This document shows, one piece after another, positions 26,206-33,542 of a DNA stretch of 33,542 nt. The DNA comes from a bacterium (lineage in GTDB: Bacteria; JAJVIF01; JAGGVT01). The translations under genes were made by a program, and so were the position numbers. Where the stretch lies: contig JAGGVT010000140.1 in NCBI GenBank assembly GCA_021157815.1, positions 1 to 33,542 on the forward strand, written 5' to 3'. The first letter of the stretch is position 1. Each line of letters begins with the position of its first letter. The notes beneath the pieces were generated by a model, which saw only the letters and a program-made list of their open reading frames with translations, was not told where the DNA came from and searched no databases.

Positions 26206-26406
26206 ATGTTTCATACGGTAGAGAAATATATACTTTTGCTGACTGTATTCAGCGCGGTTTTTGGCACTTCGCTGTATATCCAGGGGCGCATATTGAGCAG
26301 GCGGATAAACGGTTACAGCTCCGATTCAAATGCCAAAAGCGGCAAGTTAATCGACTGGCTGATTATCATTGTGATAACCGGGTTTCTGGCTTATTTGCTG
26401 CGGTGA
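26206..26406 (+). CDS. Small putative two-helix membrane protein
   Basis: A 66-residue frame starting MFHTVEKYILLLTVFSAVFG. There is a hydrophobic helix at about residues 8-24, a basic/polar loop (QGRILSRRINGYSSDSNAKS) and a second helix near the C-terminus (WLIIIVITGFLAYLL). I do not recognise a family. The ribosome site is weak (GAGA before the ATG). It lies in the gap between dtd and the rnfB terminator; helix composition favours a real protein but conservation is unknown. Confidence 0.45.
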   Translation: MFHTVEKYILLLTVFSAVFGTSLYIQGRILSRRINGYSSDSNAKSGKLIDWLIIIVITGFLAYLLR

Positions 26407-26426
26407 GTGATTAAAATCCAATATTA

Positions 26427-26449
26427 CAAAAGCCCCCGAGACGGGGGCG
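26427..26449 (-). terminator. Intrinsic terminator of the rnf operon
   Basis: On the minus strand: GCCCCCG, loop TCT, CGGGGGC, then TTTT. A 7-bp GC-only stem, 24 nt after the rnfB stop. Confidence 0.92.
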
Positions 26450-26472
26450 ACACAGCCGATGGGACATCAGCG

Positions 26473-27288
26473 TTACGAAACATCCCTGCCAACCCAGATA
26501 AGCATTTCGCGTGGGCATTTCTCCAAAACAATATCCATTGAATCGTTTTCAGGATCATAGTTTTCATAGTCGATAACGGGAACGTTTCCATCCATGGTGA
26601 ATCGCTCGCTGTTTTTGGCACAGGCTTTGCAGCCGATGCATCCGACCTCGCATACATCAGATACTTCCTTGCCAAAATCCTTGCTTGCGCATTTCACTGC
26701 AAGAATTTTATTGGATTTAAAAGGAACCATCGAGATTATATTTCGAGGACACGCTTTCACACACGCGCCGCATCCGACGCAATTTTGATAATCTATTTGA
26801 GCAAGACCATCGATAATTTTAATCGCGTGGTAATCGCAGGCATCAATGCAATCGCCGAATCCAAGGCAGCCGTACACGCATCCCTGCACACCCGCAACCA
26901 GATTAGCCGCGGTACAGGTTTGTTCGCCAAGGTATTCGTTTTGTTTAAGGCGTTGGCTTGATATCGCCGAGCAATGAACTACAGGCCGTGACGGAATACT
27001 CGAACCAATCTCAACGCCCATGATTTCAGCGATTGCCTCAGCGGTTCCGTCACCTCCGGGAGCGCATAAATTGACATCAGCGCCATCATTAACAATAGCC
27101 TCAGCATATTCGTTGCATCCGACATAACCGCATCCACCGCAGTTAGCGCCCGGAAGAGCCTTGCTTATCGCGGTTATTCTTGGATCAACAAAAACATGGA
27201 ATTTCACATTCGCCCATCCGAGAACATACCCCATTAAAAGCGCCAATATCAACATTATCGCTGCAGCCAGAATAATCGTAATCGTCAT
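26473..27288 (-). CDS. rnfB: Rnf complex subunit RnfB (multi-cluster ferredoxin-like)
   Basis: A 271-residue iron-sulfur protein. One N-terminal helix (IILAAAIMLILALLMGYVLG) anchors it. GANCGGCGYVGCNEYAEAI plus a Cys 16 residues on forms the first 4Fe-4S site, near residue 50. Then CVYGCLGFGDCIDAC, CVGCGACVKACP and CEVGCIGCKAC give further cluster ligands. RnfB is the entry point for electrons from reduced ferredoxin. The length is between the short RsxB of E. coli and the longer clostridial form. It is the last gene of the operon and its ATG overlaps the rnfA stop by one base. Confidence 0.96.
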   Translation of the reverse strand: MTITIILAAAIMLILALLMGYVLGWANVKFHVFVDPRITAISKALPGANCGGCGYVGCNEYAEAIVNDGADVNLCAPGGDGTAEAIAEIMGVEIGSSIPSRPVVHCSAISSQRLKQNEYLGEQTCTAANLVAGVQGCVYGCLGFGDCIDACDYHAIKIIDGLAQIDYQNCVGCGACVKACPRNIISMVPFKSNKILAVKCASKDFGKEVSDVCEVGCIGCKACAKNSERFTMDGNVPVIDYENYDPENDSMDIVLEKCPREMLIWVGRDVS

Positions 27289-27986
27289 TATCCGCCACCC
27301 CTCATCAGGATTCCCGCAAGTCCACTGTCAACGCCCGTGAATCCCATAAACGCCATCGCCAGAATCCCGGCGATAATCATTGTGATTCCAGCGCCTTTCA
27401 GCGGTGCGGGTACATCGCAAAGGTCGAGTTCCTCACGTATTCCAGCCATCAGGACAATCGCGATAAGGAATCCGATTCCGCCGAAGAACCCCAGAATCAG
27501 AGCTTTATCTAGTGTCCATGCGCCCGCGCCGACACCGGAAACGTGTTTCATTATTTCCAGGCAAGCAAACAGAATCGCGCAGTTGGTTGTGATTAACGGA
27601 AGATAGACACCCAGCGATTTGTAAAGCGGTGGGTGGAATTTCCGAACGAACATCTCGACAAACTGAACACTTGATGCAATCACGAAGATATACACAATGT
27701 AGTTCAGAATGCTCAGGTCAACGACCATTTCCGAGTTCGGGTTAATCGTGTGGACAATCCACGATGTCAACGGTGCGTTGGGTTGAAGCACAAACCATGT
27801 TAATGTCCAGCTGAGAAACGCGGCGATTGTGATTACAAAAGTAACCGCCAATCCCATTCCCAAAGCGACATCAACACGTCGCGACACGCCGACAAATGGG
27901 CAGATTCCCACGAAATAATGCAGCACGAAATTGTTAATCAGTGCCGCGTTAATCGCTAGAAGTATAAGAGAGCCAACATAATCCAT
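27288..27986 (-). CDS. rnfA: Rnf complex membrane subunit RnfA
   Basis: A 232-residue integral membrane protein with about six helices. [18 protein letters not shown] and [17 protein letters not shown] each carry the Cys that, with RnfE, holds an intramembrane 2Fe-2S cluster and lines the ion path. It is longer than E. coli RsxA (about 193 residues) because of a loop near residues 66-90 ([20 protein letters not shown]). The end overlaps the rnfB start by one base, and the gap to rnfE is 15 nt. Together with RnfE it forms the pseudosymmetric core of the pump. Confidence 0.97.
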   Translation of the reverse strand: MDYVGSLILLAINAALINNFVLHYFVGICPFVGVSRRVDVALGMGLAVTFVITIAAFLSWTLTWFVLQPNAPLTSWIVHTINPNSEMVVDLSILNYIVYIFVIASSVQFVEMFVRKFHPPLYKSLGVYLPLITTNCAILFACLEIMKHVSGVGAGAWTLDKALILGFFGGIGFLIAIVLMAGIREELDLCDVPAPLKGAGITMIIAGILAMAFMGFTGVDSGLAGILMRGGG

Positions 27987-28001
27987 AGTTTAATTCCTAT
28001 T

Positions 28002-28619
28002 TTAAGCAGTTTGTTTTTTTTTATTCTGCAGCCAGTTTACTAATCCTATAAGAACTCCCAAAGTTAAAAATGCTCCGGGAGGAAGAACCATAATTACCCA
28101 GTCGGGCCATACGGCAGGCATTACGGGAAGTCCGAACCATGTGCCTGAGCCGAGTATTTCACGAACCGTAGCCACACTTGCAAGGGCAAGCGCGAATCCA
28201 AGTGACTGTCCAAGAGCGTCCATAATCGCGGGACCAAGCTTCTGCTTGGATGCGCAAACCTCGCATCTGCAAATGATTATGCAGTTTACGATAATCAGTG
28301 GAACATAGGGACCCAGCTGCTTGCTCATATCCCACATGTACGCCTGAAGGATTCTGTCCGCAATTGTTACAAAAGTCGCGATTGTGAGCGTGAAAACCAG
28401 AATCCTCAGGTGAGGTTTAAGCAGATGGCGAATCAAACTCACGATTATATTCGCGCTAAGGAGCACGAATGCAACAGCGACTGCCATTGTCATCGCAGGC
28501 TCCATACTGTTGGTTACAGCCAGCGTTGGACACATTCCAAGCAGTTGGCGATAAACCGGATTTTCAGGAAGAATCCCGTTTATAAATCTTTCCAATGCTG
28601 TTGGTTCGTTTCTATTCAT
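28002..28619 (-). CDS. rnfE: Rnf complex membrane subunit RnfE
   Basis: A 205-residue protein homologous to RnfA in inverted topology. The N-terminus has NGILPENPVYRQLLGMCPTL, with the cluster-binding Cys and conserved Asn-Pro. The second Cys site is PYVPLIIVNCIIICRCEVCA, followed by AIMDALGQSLGFALAL. There are about six helices. Its 14-nt distance from rnfG and 15-nt distance from rnfA show tight co-transcription. It forms the membrane cluster and ion-translocation path with RnfA. Confidence 0.96.
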   Translation of the reverse strand: MNRNEPTALERFINGILPENPVYRQLLGMCPTLAVTNSMEPAMTMAVAVAFVLLSANIIVSLIRHLLKPHLRILVFTLTIATFVTIADRILQAYMWDMSKQLGPYVPLIIVNCIIICRCEVCASKQKLGPAIMDALGQSLGFALALASVATVREILGSGTWFGLPVMPAVWPDWVIMVLPPGAFLTLGVLIGLVNWLQNKKKQTA

Positions 28620-28633
28620 ATTCGGATTTATCC

Positions 28634-29239
28634 TTATTTGGCATTCGATGCCAATTTATCTTTAATTTCAGCGACCGTTTTATTCACAAGATCCGTGACC
28701 GCGACGGATGATATTGTCGCGCCTGTGACTGCCATAATTTGATTAACAGTCGGGCTTCCAGCTTTGATAACCTCAATCTGGCTTGCGGTTGGCTTGTCAA
28801 CATACTGCATCTGCCAATCCTCTTCAACGATTTTGTTGCCAAGTCCCGGAGTCTCCTTCTGGTCGAGAACATACAGTCCAGTCAGTTTATCCGCTTTTGT
28901 ATCCAGCCCGATGAGAATTTCGACTTTATCCGCGAATCCCTGTCCTGTCGCCGGTACTACCCATCCTACCTGAGCATCACCGCTCATCGCGCGATAGATT
29001 ATTTTTCCATCGATTTCAAATCCCTTACCTGTATCTGAACCGGGAACAAGATTCGGTATCTGGGAGAAAGTTTCGTTCAGTTTGTTCTGTTGGATTTTCT
29101 CACCCAGAGAGATTTGAACACCGGTGAGACTGGCGCCAAAACATACTGCAAGAAGCAATATTAGCCACGCCTGAGCGATATAATTCCCGCCTTTTTCCGG
29201 TGTTTCATCGACTTGTTCTGTTTTTTCTTCTTCTGCCAT
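28634..29239 (-). CDS. rnfG: Rnf complex flavoprotein subunit RnfG
   Basis: A 201-residue protein with one N-terminal helix (about 22-43) and a periplasmic FMN domain. The FMN-binding motif VTGATISS at 171-178 includes Thr175, the residue to which FMN is attached by a phosphoester in RnfG/NqrC. QKETPGLGNKI near 128 is also a family signature. The N-terminal ~20 residues are acidic (MAEEEKTEQVDETPEK) and may be a cytoplasmic tag. The gene is separated from rnfD by repeat B2, so its transcription depends on read-through or on a promoter in the 29240-29471 gap; I see none with good boxes. Confidence 0.95.
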   Translation of the reverse strand: MAEEEKTEQVDETPEKGGNYIAQAWLILLLAVCFGASLTGVQISLGEKIQQNKLNETFSQIPNLVPGSDTGKGFEIDGKIIYRAMSGDAQVGWVVPATGQGFADKVEILIGLDTKADKLTGLYVLDQKETPGLGNKIVEEDWQMQYVDKPTASQIEVIKAGSPTVNQIMAVTGATISSVAVTDLVNKTVAEIKDKLASNAK

Positions 29240-29285
29240 TAGTTTACCTGTATATCAAAAATAACTTACATTTTATTTTCTGCAC

Positions 29286-29466
29286 TTCAATAAATAATGT
29301 GGGTTATTTGACCCCGTAAAAAAAGGGGACAGTCCACATGAGACTTCCAACTTGTTGATTTCAATAAATCTAATTAATAACACCTGTGTTTATCACATTA
29401 ATAAACGTTATTGGGACAGTCCCCTTTTTTTACTCAACCTAAATTCGACCCAAACGATTTATTGAA
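29286..29466. repeat. Family B repeat, copy B2, inserted between rnfD and rnfG
   Basis: A 181-bp element in inverted orientation relative to B1 and B3. The ends are TTCAATAAAT (29286) and ATTTATTGAA (29457-29466). The inner arms GTAAAAAAAGGGGAC and GTCCCCTTTTTTTAC can form a long hairpin with a T-run in either direction. It begins 5 nt after the rnfD stop, in the direction of transcription, so it could attenuate the downstream genes. Confidence 0.92.
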
Positions 29467-29471
29467 AAGCC

Positions 29472-30488
29472 TTATTTCCTAACCGGTACGGGTCCGCCAA
29501 ACGGTACCGGAATTGTCCACTTGTTGATTAACGGCGTGACTGCGTTCATCAGCAATACCGCAAACATAACTCCCTCAGGATATCCGCTGAATGCGCGTAT
29601 CAACATTACAACTGCGGCAAATCCGATTCCGAATATCACTTTACCTTTTGGAGTAAGCGGACTTGTAACCGGGTCGGTTGCGATAAAAAACGCTCCGAAC
29701 AGAAACGCGCCACCTACAAGGTGATGCAGAACTGTCCATTCCGCTGATGTGTTAGTCAGATTGCCAATTCCAGCGAACACAATCAGAGCTGCTATTGCTG
29801 AAACTGGAATTTCCCATGATGCTGTCCGTTTGATGCAAAGGTAAATTCCGCCAAGAATACATGCAATCGCGCTTGTTTCTCCGAGTGAACCGTTTGTGTT
29901 CCCTATTAAAAGTGCCCATAACGGAGTGGACTGCCCAAGCTGTTTAGCTAGAGTTAATGGGGTCGCCTGTGTGAGAACTTCCATTCCACCTGCGACCTGA
30001 TACGCTGCCGCTCCCAACGCCATTGGGAATGCAAAGAGTACAAATGCGCGCCCGACCATCGCGGGATTAAAAATGTTATAGCCCAGTCCGCCAAATGCAA
30101 TCTTGCCGAGGCCTATCGCTGCCATTGAGCCAATAAACGCGACATACCACGGCACACTGGAAGGGAGAGAAAGCCCGAGTATCACACCTGTAACCGCCGC
30201 CGAGTAATCGCCAAGAGTGATTTTCTTTAATCGCCACGATGTGAAAAGCGCCTCGAACGCAAGGCAGGATAAAACTGAAATCCCGACCTGCACAACGACA
30301 TGCCATTTGAAAACCCATATCGCAACTGCCAGAAGTGGAACAAGCGCGATGAGAACATCAATCATCATTTTCTGCGTGGTGAATGCAGTATTCGACAGAT
30401 GCGGTGACACTGTCACCTGAATCGACGGATTTATTACGGGTTTTTCAACCTTTTCAGCGGTTTTTACTTTATCTGTATTTTCGTTCAC
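29472..30488 (-). CDS. rnfD: Rnf complex subunit RnfD (membrane flavoprotein)
   Basis: A 338-residue protein with about nine helices. LGYNIFNPAMVGRAF near residue 136 is the NqrB/RnfD family signature. VLTQATPLTL near 171-180 contains Thr176 in the A-T-P-L context that carries covalent FMN in homologues (usually SGATPL). The N-terminus (30 residues) is cytoplasmic and charged. The start is GTG at 30488, 46 nt after the rnfC stop. It links RnfG and the RnfA/E core in the pump. Confidence 0.96.
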   Translation of the reverse strand: MNENTDKVKTAEKVEKPVINPSIQVTVSPHLSNTAFTTQKMMIDVLIALVPLLAVAIWVFKWHVVVQVGISVLSCLAFEALFTSWRLKKITLGDYSAAVTGVILGLSLPSSVPWYVAFIGSMAAIGLGKIAFGGLGYNIFNPAMVGRAFVLFAFPMALGAAAYQVAGGMEVLTQATPLTLAKQLGQSTPLWALLIGNTNGSLGETSAIACILGGIYLCIKRTASWEIPVSAIAALIVFAGIGNLTNTSAEWTVLHHLVGGAFLFGAFFIATDPVTSPLTPKGKVIFGIGFAAVVMLIRAFSGYPEGVMFAVLLMNAVTPLINKWTIPVPFGGPVPVRK

Positions 30489-30534
30489 AGTCGTACGCTC
30501 TTTGTTGTTGGTTCATTAATCATTTTTCCCGGAT

Positions 30535-31890
30535 CTATTCCTTTGGCATTAACGCTTTGCCAATTCTAATCAATTGAACAAGCGGTACGCTTGCCGGGCA
30601 TGTGTAAGCACAACTTCCGCACTCCACGCATGCAAGAAGGCTATATGCCTTTGCGGTATCCCACGCTTTGTACTTCGATGCCATCGCTATTTTAGTCGGC
30701 ACCAAACCCAACGGGCAGACATCGACACATCGCCCGCACCGTACACACGTTGTTTCGGCCGCTTTTTTGATTTCATCGTGCGTGAGAATTGTCAAACCGC
30801 TTGTGCCTTTTGTAACCGGTGAGTCCATATCGCCGATTGTGAATCCCATCATGGGACCGCCTGATACAGCGCGTGCCGCATCGGGCTTGAATCCACCGCA
30901 GAATTCAAGAACATCGGAATATGATACTCCGATTGGAACAAGAAGGTTTTTCGGATTTACCACTCCGGCGCCTGTAACAGCCATGATGCGGTGTGTTAAC
31001 GGTTTCCTACGCAGTACCGCTCGCGCGACCGCAGTTGCTGTTCCAACGTTGATAACCACGACTCCGACATCGAGAGGAAGCCCCAAAGTTGGGATTGTCC
31101 TGTTCACAACCGCTGGTACAAGTGACCGTTCCCCGCCCTGCGGATATTTTGTTTTCAACGGAACAATTTTTACCGGCGTGCCCTCAGCTGCTTTTTTTAG
31201 AATTTCTATCGCTTTAGGTTTGTTGTCCTCGACTCCAATCGCGATATTTGTCGCGCCAACTGCCTGAGCTGCCAGAAGTGCTCCGGTTATAATTGGTGCG
31301 GGAGCTTCCACCATAAGGCGGTAGTCGGATGTCAGGTACGGTTCACATTCGCAGCCGTTTATAATAAGAGTATCAATCGGTTTTTTATCGTTTTTGGCGA
31401 ATTTAACATGAGTCGGAAAAGCAGCGCCGCCCATTCCAACGATTCCGGCATCGCTGACAGCTTTCTGGATTTCCTCCTGCTTGTACTTCTCAAGCCCGGT
31501 TGTAGGCCAGTCGCCGCCAAATACATCATCCCACAAAGCCTGGCCCTCGAGCTGTTCACCGTCCGCTTTAATCGGGACACAAGACACGTGACGTCCTGTC
31601 GGCAATGTTCGCATTACAGTTTTAGCGGTTTTACCGTTGATACTCGCGTGAATCGGGGCTGAGACAAATCCGCCTGCCTCGCCAAGAATATCGCCCACTC
31701 GAACATCCACACGCGGCTCAATCGCAAGTTTACATGGCGCACCGATATGCTGAATCAGCGGGATAATAACCTGTTTCGGAGTCGGGAAGATTTCGATTTG
31801 CGCATCCTCGGCAAAACTTTTCCTGTGCGGTGGATGCACTCCTCTTGCGAATGTTCCTTTACCAATTAGTGTTGTATTAGTGCCAGTCAT
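30535..31890 (-). CDS. rnfC: Rnf complex subunit RnfC (NADH-binding, two 4Fe-4S)
   Basis: A 451-residue peripheral subunit, the first gene of the rnfCDGEAB operon. DAGIVGMGGAAFPTHVK (148-163) is the NADH/FMN site shared with complex I NuoF. INGCECEPYLTSDYRLM (177-193) follows. Two 4Fe-4S motifs lie near the C-terminus: C382-C385-C388-C392 and C421-C424-C427-C431. RnfC exchanges electrons with NAD. The complex couples ferredoxin oxidation by NAD to ion export (Na+ or H+), or runs in reverse to make reduced ferredoxin. The start ATG at 31890 has AGGTGAG upstream, with a promoter at 31929-31957. Confidence 0.97.
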   Translation of the reverse strand: MTGTNTTLIGKGTFARGVHPPHRKSFAEDAQIEIFPTPKQVIIPLIQHIGAPCKLAIEPRVDVRVGDILGEAGGFVSAPIHASINGKTAKTVMRTLPTGRHVSCVPIKADGEQLEGQALWDDVFGGDWPTTGLEKYKQEEIQKAVSDAGIVGMGGAAFPTHVKFAKNDKKPIDTLIINGCECEPYLTSDYRLMVEAPAPIITGALLAAQAVGATNIAIGVEDNKPKAIEILKKAAEGTPVKIVPLKTKYPQGGERSLVPAVVNRTIPTLGLPLDVGVVVINVGTATAVARAVLRRKPLTHRIMAVTGAGVVNPKNLLVPIGVSYSDVLEFCGGFKPDAARAVSGGPMMGFTIGDMDSPVTKGTSGLTILTHDEIKKAAETTCVRCGRCVDVCPLGLVPTKIAMASKYKAWDTAKAYSLLACVECGSCAYTCPASVPLVQLIRIGKALMPKE

Positions 31891-31928
31891 TTCTCACCTT
31901 TATCTTTTCGAACAAACAAACGCGGAAT

Positions 31929-31957
31929 ATATTAGCAGAAGTTAGCCTTTTTGTGAA
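31929..31957 (-). promoter_or_regulatory. Sigma70-like promoter for the rnf operon
   Basis: On the minus strand TTCACA (31952-31957), an exact 17-bp spacer and TAATAT (31929-31934). This would give a leader of about 30 nt containing the AGGTGAG ribosome site of rnfC. It is the best match to a standard promoter in the window. Confidence 0.65.
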
Positions 31958-32118
31958 GAGATTCACTTTTCCAGATTGAAAGTGTGATAAAATAATAATG
32001 CTATACTTGCTTGCTGTTTAGCCTCAATATGTGATTTATCACCCTCAACGTATATTGTCCCTAATTGTGTGTGACCAATTTTTACTATTTATTTTTCTGT
32101 GATTATTAAAAAAGGCTC

Positions 32119-32319
32119 TTCAATAAATCGAGTGGGTTGAGTTTGGATTGAGTAAAAAAAGGGGAATATCCCAACCAAGTGAATAAACACAGTATAAATA
32201 AGGGGTTACAGCATAGTATATTGATAACATCTGATTTGAAGCCTCATGTGGACGTACACCGTTATCGGGGAATGCCTCTTTTTTTACGGGAGGGCAAATA
32301 ACCCACACAATTTATTGAA
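32119..32319. repeat. Family B repeat, copy B3
   Basis: A 201-bp element, ends TTCAATAAAT and ATTTATTGAA, closely matching B1 along its whole length (CCAACCAAGTGAATAAACAC and CATGTGGACGTA shared). It lies upstream of the rnf promoter in the 1068-bp intergenic region 31891-32958, which holds no gene I can support; a 62-codon minus-strand frame inside the repeat is not a gene. Confidence 0.92.
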
Positions 32320-32457
32320 GCGCCAAAAGTTTAAAATGACGCATGCAGCACCTCAATCGTATGAATGGATAATAAAGTTATGAACCGTTTCACTTGATAA
32401 TGACATCATGAACTCAATTTGAGTATCAGAATTCCCAATTTTAAATGGGATGCAGGG

Positions 32458-32708
32458 GTTTAATAGTTTTTCGGAAAATGTTTTCCCCTGGGAGCGCTGG
32501 TTTCTAACCGGCACTTGGACAGACTAACTAAAATGTAAAAAAGTGCATCTTACAAACATGGTTGATTAACTCAACGCCTATTTATAGGTATGTCGTTTGT
32601 TAGACAAGCTTAATTGATTTCTATTAACCTAACACAAGTGCCGGTTAGAAACCAGCGCTCCCAGGGGAAAACAAAGTAATAATTGGCTTTCCCGACCATC
32701 TCTTAAAC
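32458..32708. repeat. Family A repeat, copy A4 (degenerate left end)
   Basis: The left end 32458-32480 (GTTTAATAG then TCGGAAAATG) and the right end 32685-32708 (reverse complement GTTTAAGAG then TCGGGAAAGCC) match the Family A inner arm. The cargo is a 191-bp structure with 37-bp perfect arms (next entry), not the cargo of A1 to A3. Confidence 0.75.
32481..32671. repeat. Family F inverted repeat, 37-bp perfect arms
   Basis: The arms at 32481-32517 and 32635-32671 are reverse complements at all 37 positions; the arm includes CTGGGAGCGCTGGTTTCTAA. The 117-bp spacer is AT-rich with no open frame. A short fragment of the arm occurs at 18384-18399. Confidence 0.95.
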
Positions 32709-32760
32709 TCTATGGTTTCAAGTTATCCATATTATCCCAAAATCCGATATTGAACTCGTT

Positions 32761-32833
32761 GTCATTCCTGGCTTGACCCGGAATCCACCTTGTTACCAAA
32801 AGGGAATGGATTCTGAATCAAGTTCAGAATGAC
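32761..32833. repeat. Family E palindromic pair, copy 2
   Basis: Left arm GTCATTCCTGGCTTGACCCG + GAATCCA (32761-32787) and right arm TGGATTCTGAATCAAGTTCA + GAATGAC (32807-32833) are imperfect reverse complements. The left arm is nearly the same as 5193-5219. Confidence 0.8.
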
Positions 32834-32840
32834 ACTCTTT

Positions 32841-32872
32841 CACCACGATTGTCATTCACCACGATTGTCATT
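32841..32872. repeat. 16-bp direct duplication
   Basis: CACCACGATTGTCATT occurs twice in immediate tandem (32841-32856 and 32857-32872), just after the E repeat. It looks like a recent slippage product. Confidence 0.9.
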
Positions 32873-32958
32873 CCGAGTATATTTTCTCTTGATGCCAGCC
32901 TTGCTCTCGTTTATCATTGCTAATCTTAAGTTAAATTAAAAACACTAAGGATTGATTA

Positions 32959-33542
32959 ATGAAAGGATACTACTTCATAACAGATTCCGAGCTAAGCGAG
33001 GCTGGGAGTATCAGCGATGTTCAAAACGCTCTTGATGCCGGTGCGCAAATGGTTCAGTATCGCAATAAAACCGGACCGGATGTTAAGATGTATGAAGAAG
33101 CTTCTGTTCTTACTAAGATGTGCAAACACATTCCCTTTGTCATCAATGACCGGGTTGATATCGCGCTGGCGGTCGATGCCGACGGTGTACATATCGGGCA
33201 GAATGATTTGCCGATTGAAGTTGTTCGCAAGTTGATTGGCCTGGGCAAGTTGATTGGAGTCACTGTTCATAATGCTCAGGAGGCAATAGAAGCGGAATTA
33301 AAAGATGCGGATTATGTTGCAGTCGCGCCTATATATTCTTCAGTCACAAAAGCCAGCACAATAGAACCCGTTGGGCTTGAACTAATCAAGGAAATAAAAA
33401 AAGCCTGCACGATTCCGGTAATCGCAATCGGGGGAATTAATCTGGATAACGCACCGGAAGTAATTGAGTCTGGAGCTGACATGATCTGCGCGATTTCCGC
33501 TGTTTTAAATGCTGATGATATTAAATCTGAGATGGAAAAGTT
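32959..33542 (+). CDS. thiE: Thiamine-phosphate synthase, 3' end outside window
   Basis: The frame starts ATG at 32959 with AAGGA 7 nt upstream, and runs open to the window end (194 full codons). It is a TIM-barrel ThiE: YYFITDSE at the first strand, MVQYRNKTG (phosphate and pyrophosphate contacts), FVINDRVDIALAVDADGVHI with GQNDLP, GVTVHNAQEA, VAPIYSSVTKAS and IPVIAIGGI near the end. ThiE joins the thiazole and pyrimidine halves to make thiamine phosphate. The usual GPIFPT-x-TK loop is APIYSSVTK here. No TPP riboswitch is visible in the short leader and no other thi gene is in view. Confidence 0.95.
   Translation, partial: MKGYYFITDSELSEAGSISDVQNALDAGAQMVQYRNKTGPDVKMYEEASVLTKMCKHIPFVINDRVDIALAVDADGVHIGQNDLPIEVVRKLIGLGKLIGVTVHNAQEAIEAELKDADYVAVAPIYSSVTKASTIEPVGLELIKEIKKACTIPVIAIGGINLDNAPEVIESGADMICAISAVLNADDIKSEMEK

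Noticed and set aside
32120-32308. A 62-codon minus-strand frame upstream of rnf
   Set aside because: It lies inside repeat B3, with poly-T and poly-A tracts coding for low-value residues; no ribosome site.
32880-32958. TPP riboswitch before thiE
   Set aside because: The short leader lacks the conserved thi-box pattern (CUGAGA and the later ACC-type block) and the two-arm structure.

Overview
The window looks like a chromosomal segment of a Gram-negative (two-membrane), probably anaerobic or facultatively fermentative bacterium of moderate GC content. Supporting signs are lipoprotein signal peptides, a TolQ/ExbB-type channel, surface-polysaccharide glycosyltransferases with a Wzx-like flippase, and a complete six-gene Rnf complex. 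I could not assign a phylum from sequence alone. There are no rRNA or tRNA genes, phage genes, transposase genes or CRISPR arrays. The coding part is mostly recognisable housekeeping or envelope genes. The unusual content is in the gaps, which are full of small non-coding palindromic elements.

Layout. 1-3821 (+): two GT4 glycosyltransferases flanking a flippase, the first cut by the window edge. 4017-6610 (-): a nitroreductase, a lone TolQ/ExbB-like channel subunit and a GT2 glycosyltransferase, with a tandem hairpin array between the last two. 6704-8494: a divergent formyltransferase (+) and methionine aminopeptidase (-), converging on a palindromic element. 8702-14312 (+): a secreted gluzincin metalloprotease lipoprotein, a 21-unit octamer array, a 3-methyladenine glycosylase and MutS2. 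14455-17438 (+): long NfeD protease, short NfeD and slipin, a membrane-protein quality/organisation module. 17871-22073: a small lipoprotein (+) and a fused 5-oxoprolinase/hydantoinase (-). 22415-26406: SMI1/KNR4 protein, ComM/YifB ATPase, methyltransferase, D-aminoacyl-tRNA deacylase and a tiny membrane protein. 26473-31890 (-): rnfCDGEAB. 32959-end (+): thiE, cut by the window edge.

How genes work together. The first three genes would build and export a surface glycan. NfeD, short NfeD and slipin are a classic partnership. The Rnf genes form one ion-pumping ferredoxin:NAD oxidoreductase, transcribed from a good sigma70-like promoter at 31929-31957 and ending at an intrinsic terminator at 26427-26449. 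One mobile-looking repeat has inserted in the middle of this operon.

The most striking feature is a layered repeat landscape. Family A has 35-bp terminal inverted repeats (3826, 7369-7697, 25413-25644, 32458-32708) and wraps different inner palindromes. Family B, about 200 bp, has three copies at 16016, 29286 and 32119. Families C to G are shorter hairpins, one nested inside another at 17570-17720. None encodes a transposase, so they would need enzymes from elsewhere in the genome. A second theme is that several genes have a -10-like box only 7-13 nt before the start codon and no clear Shine-Dalgarno sequence, suggesting leaderless or near-leaderless transcripts.
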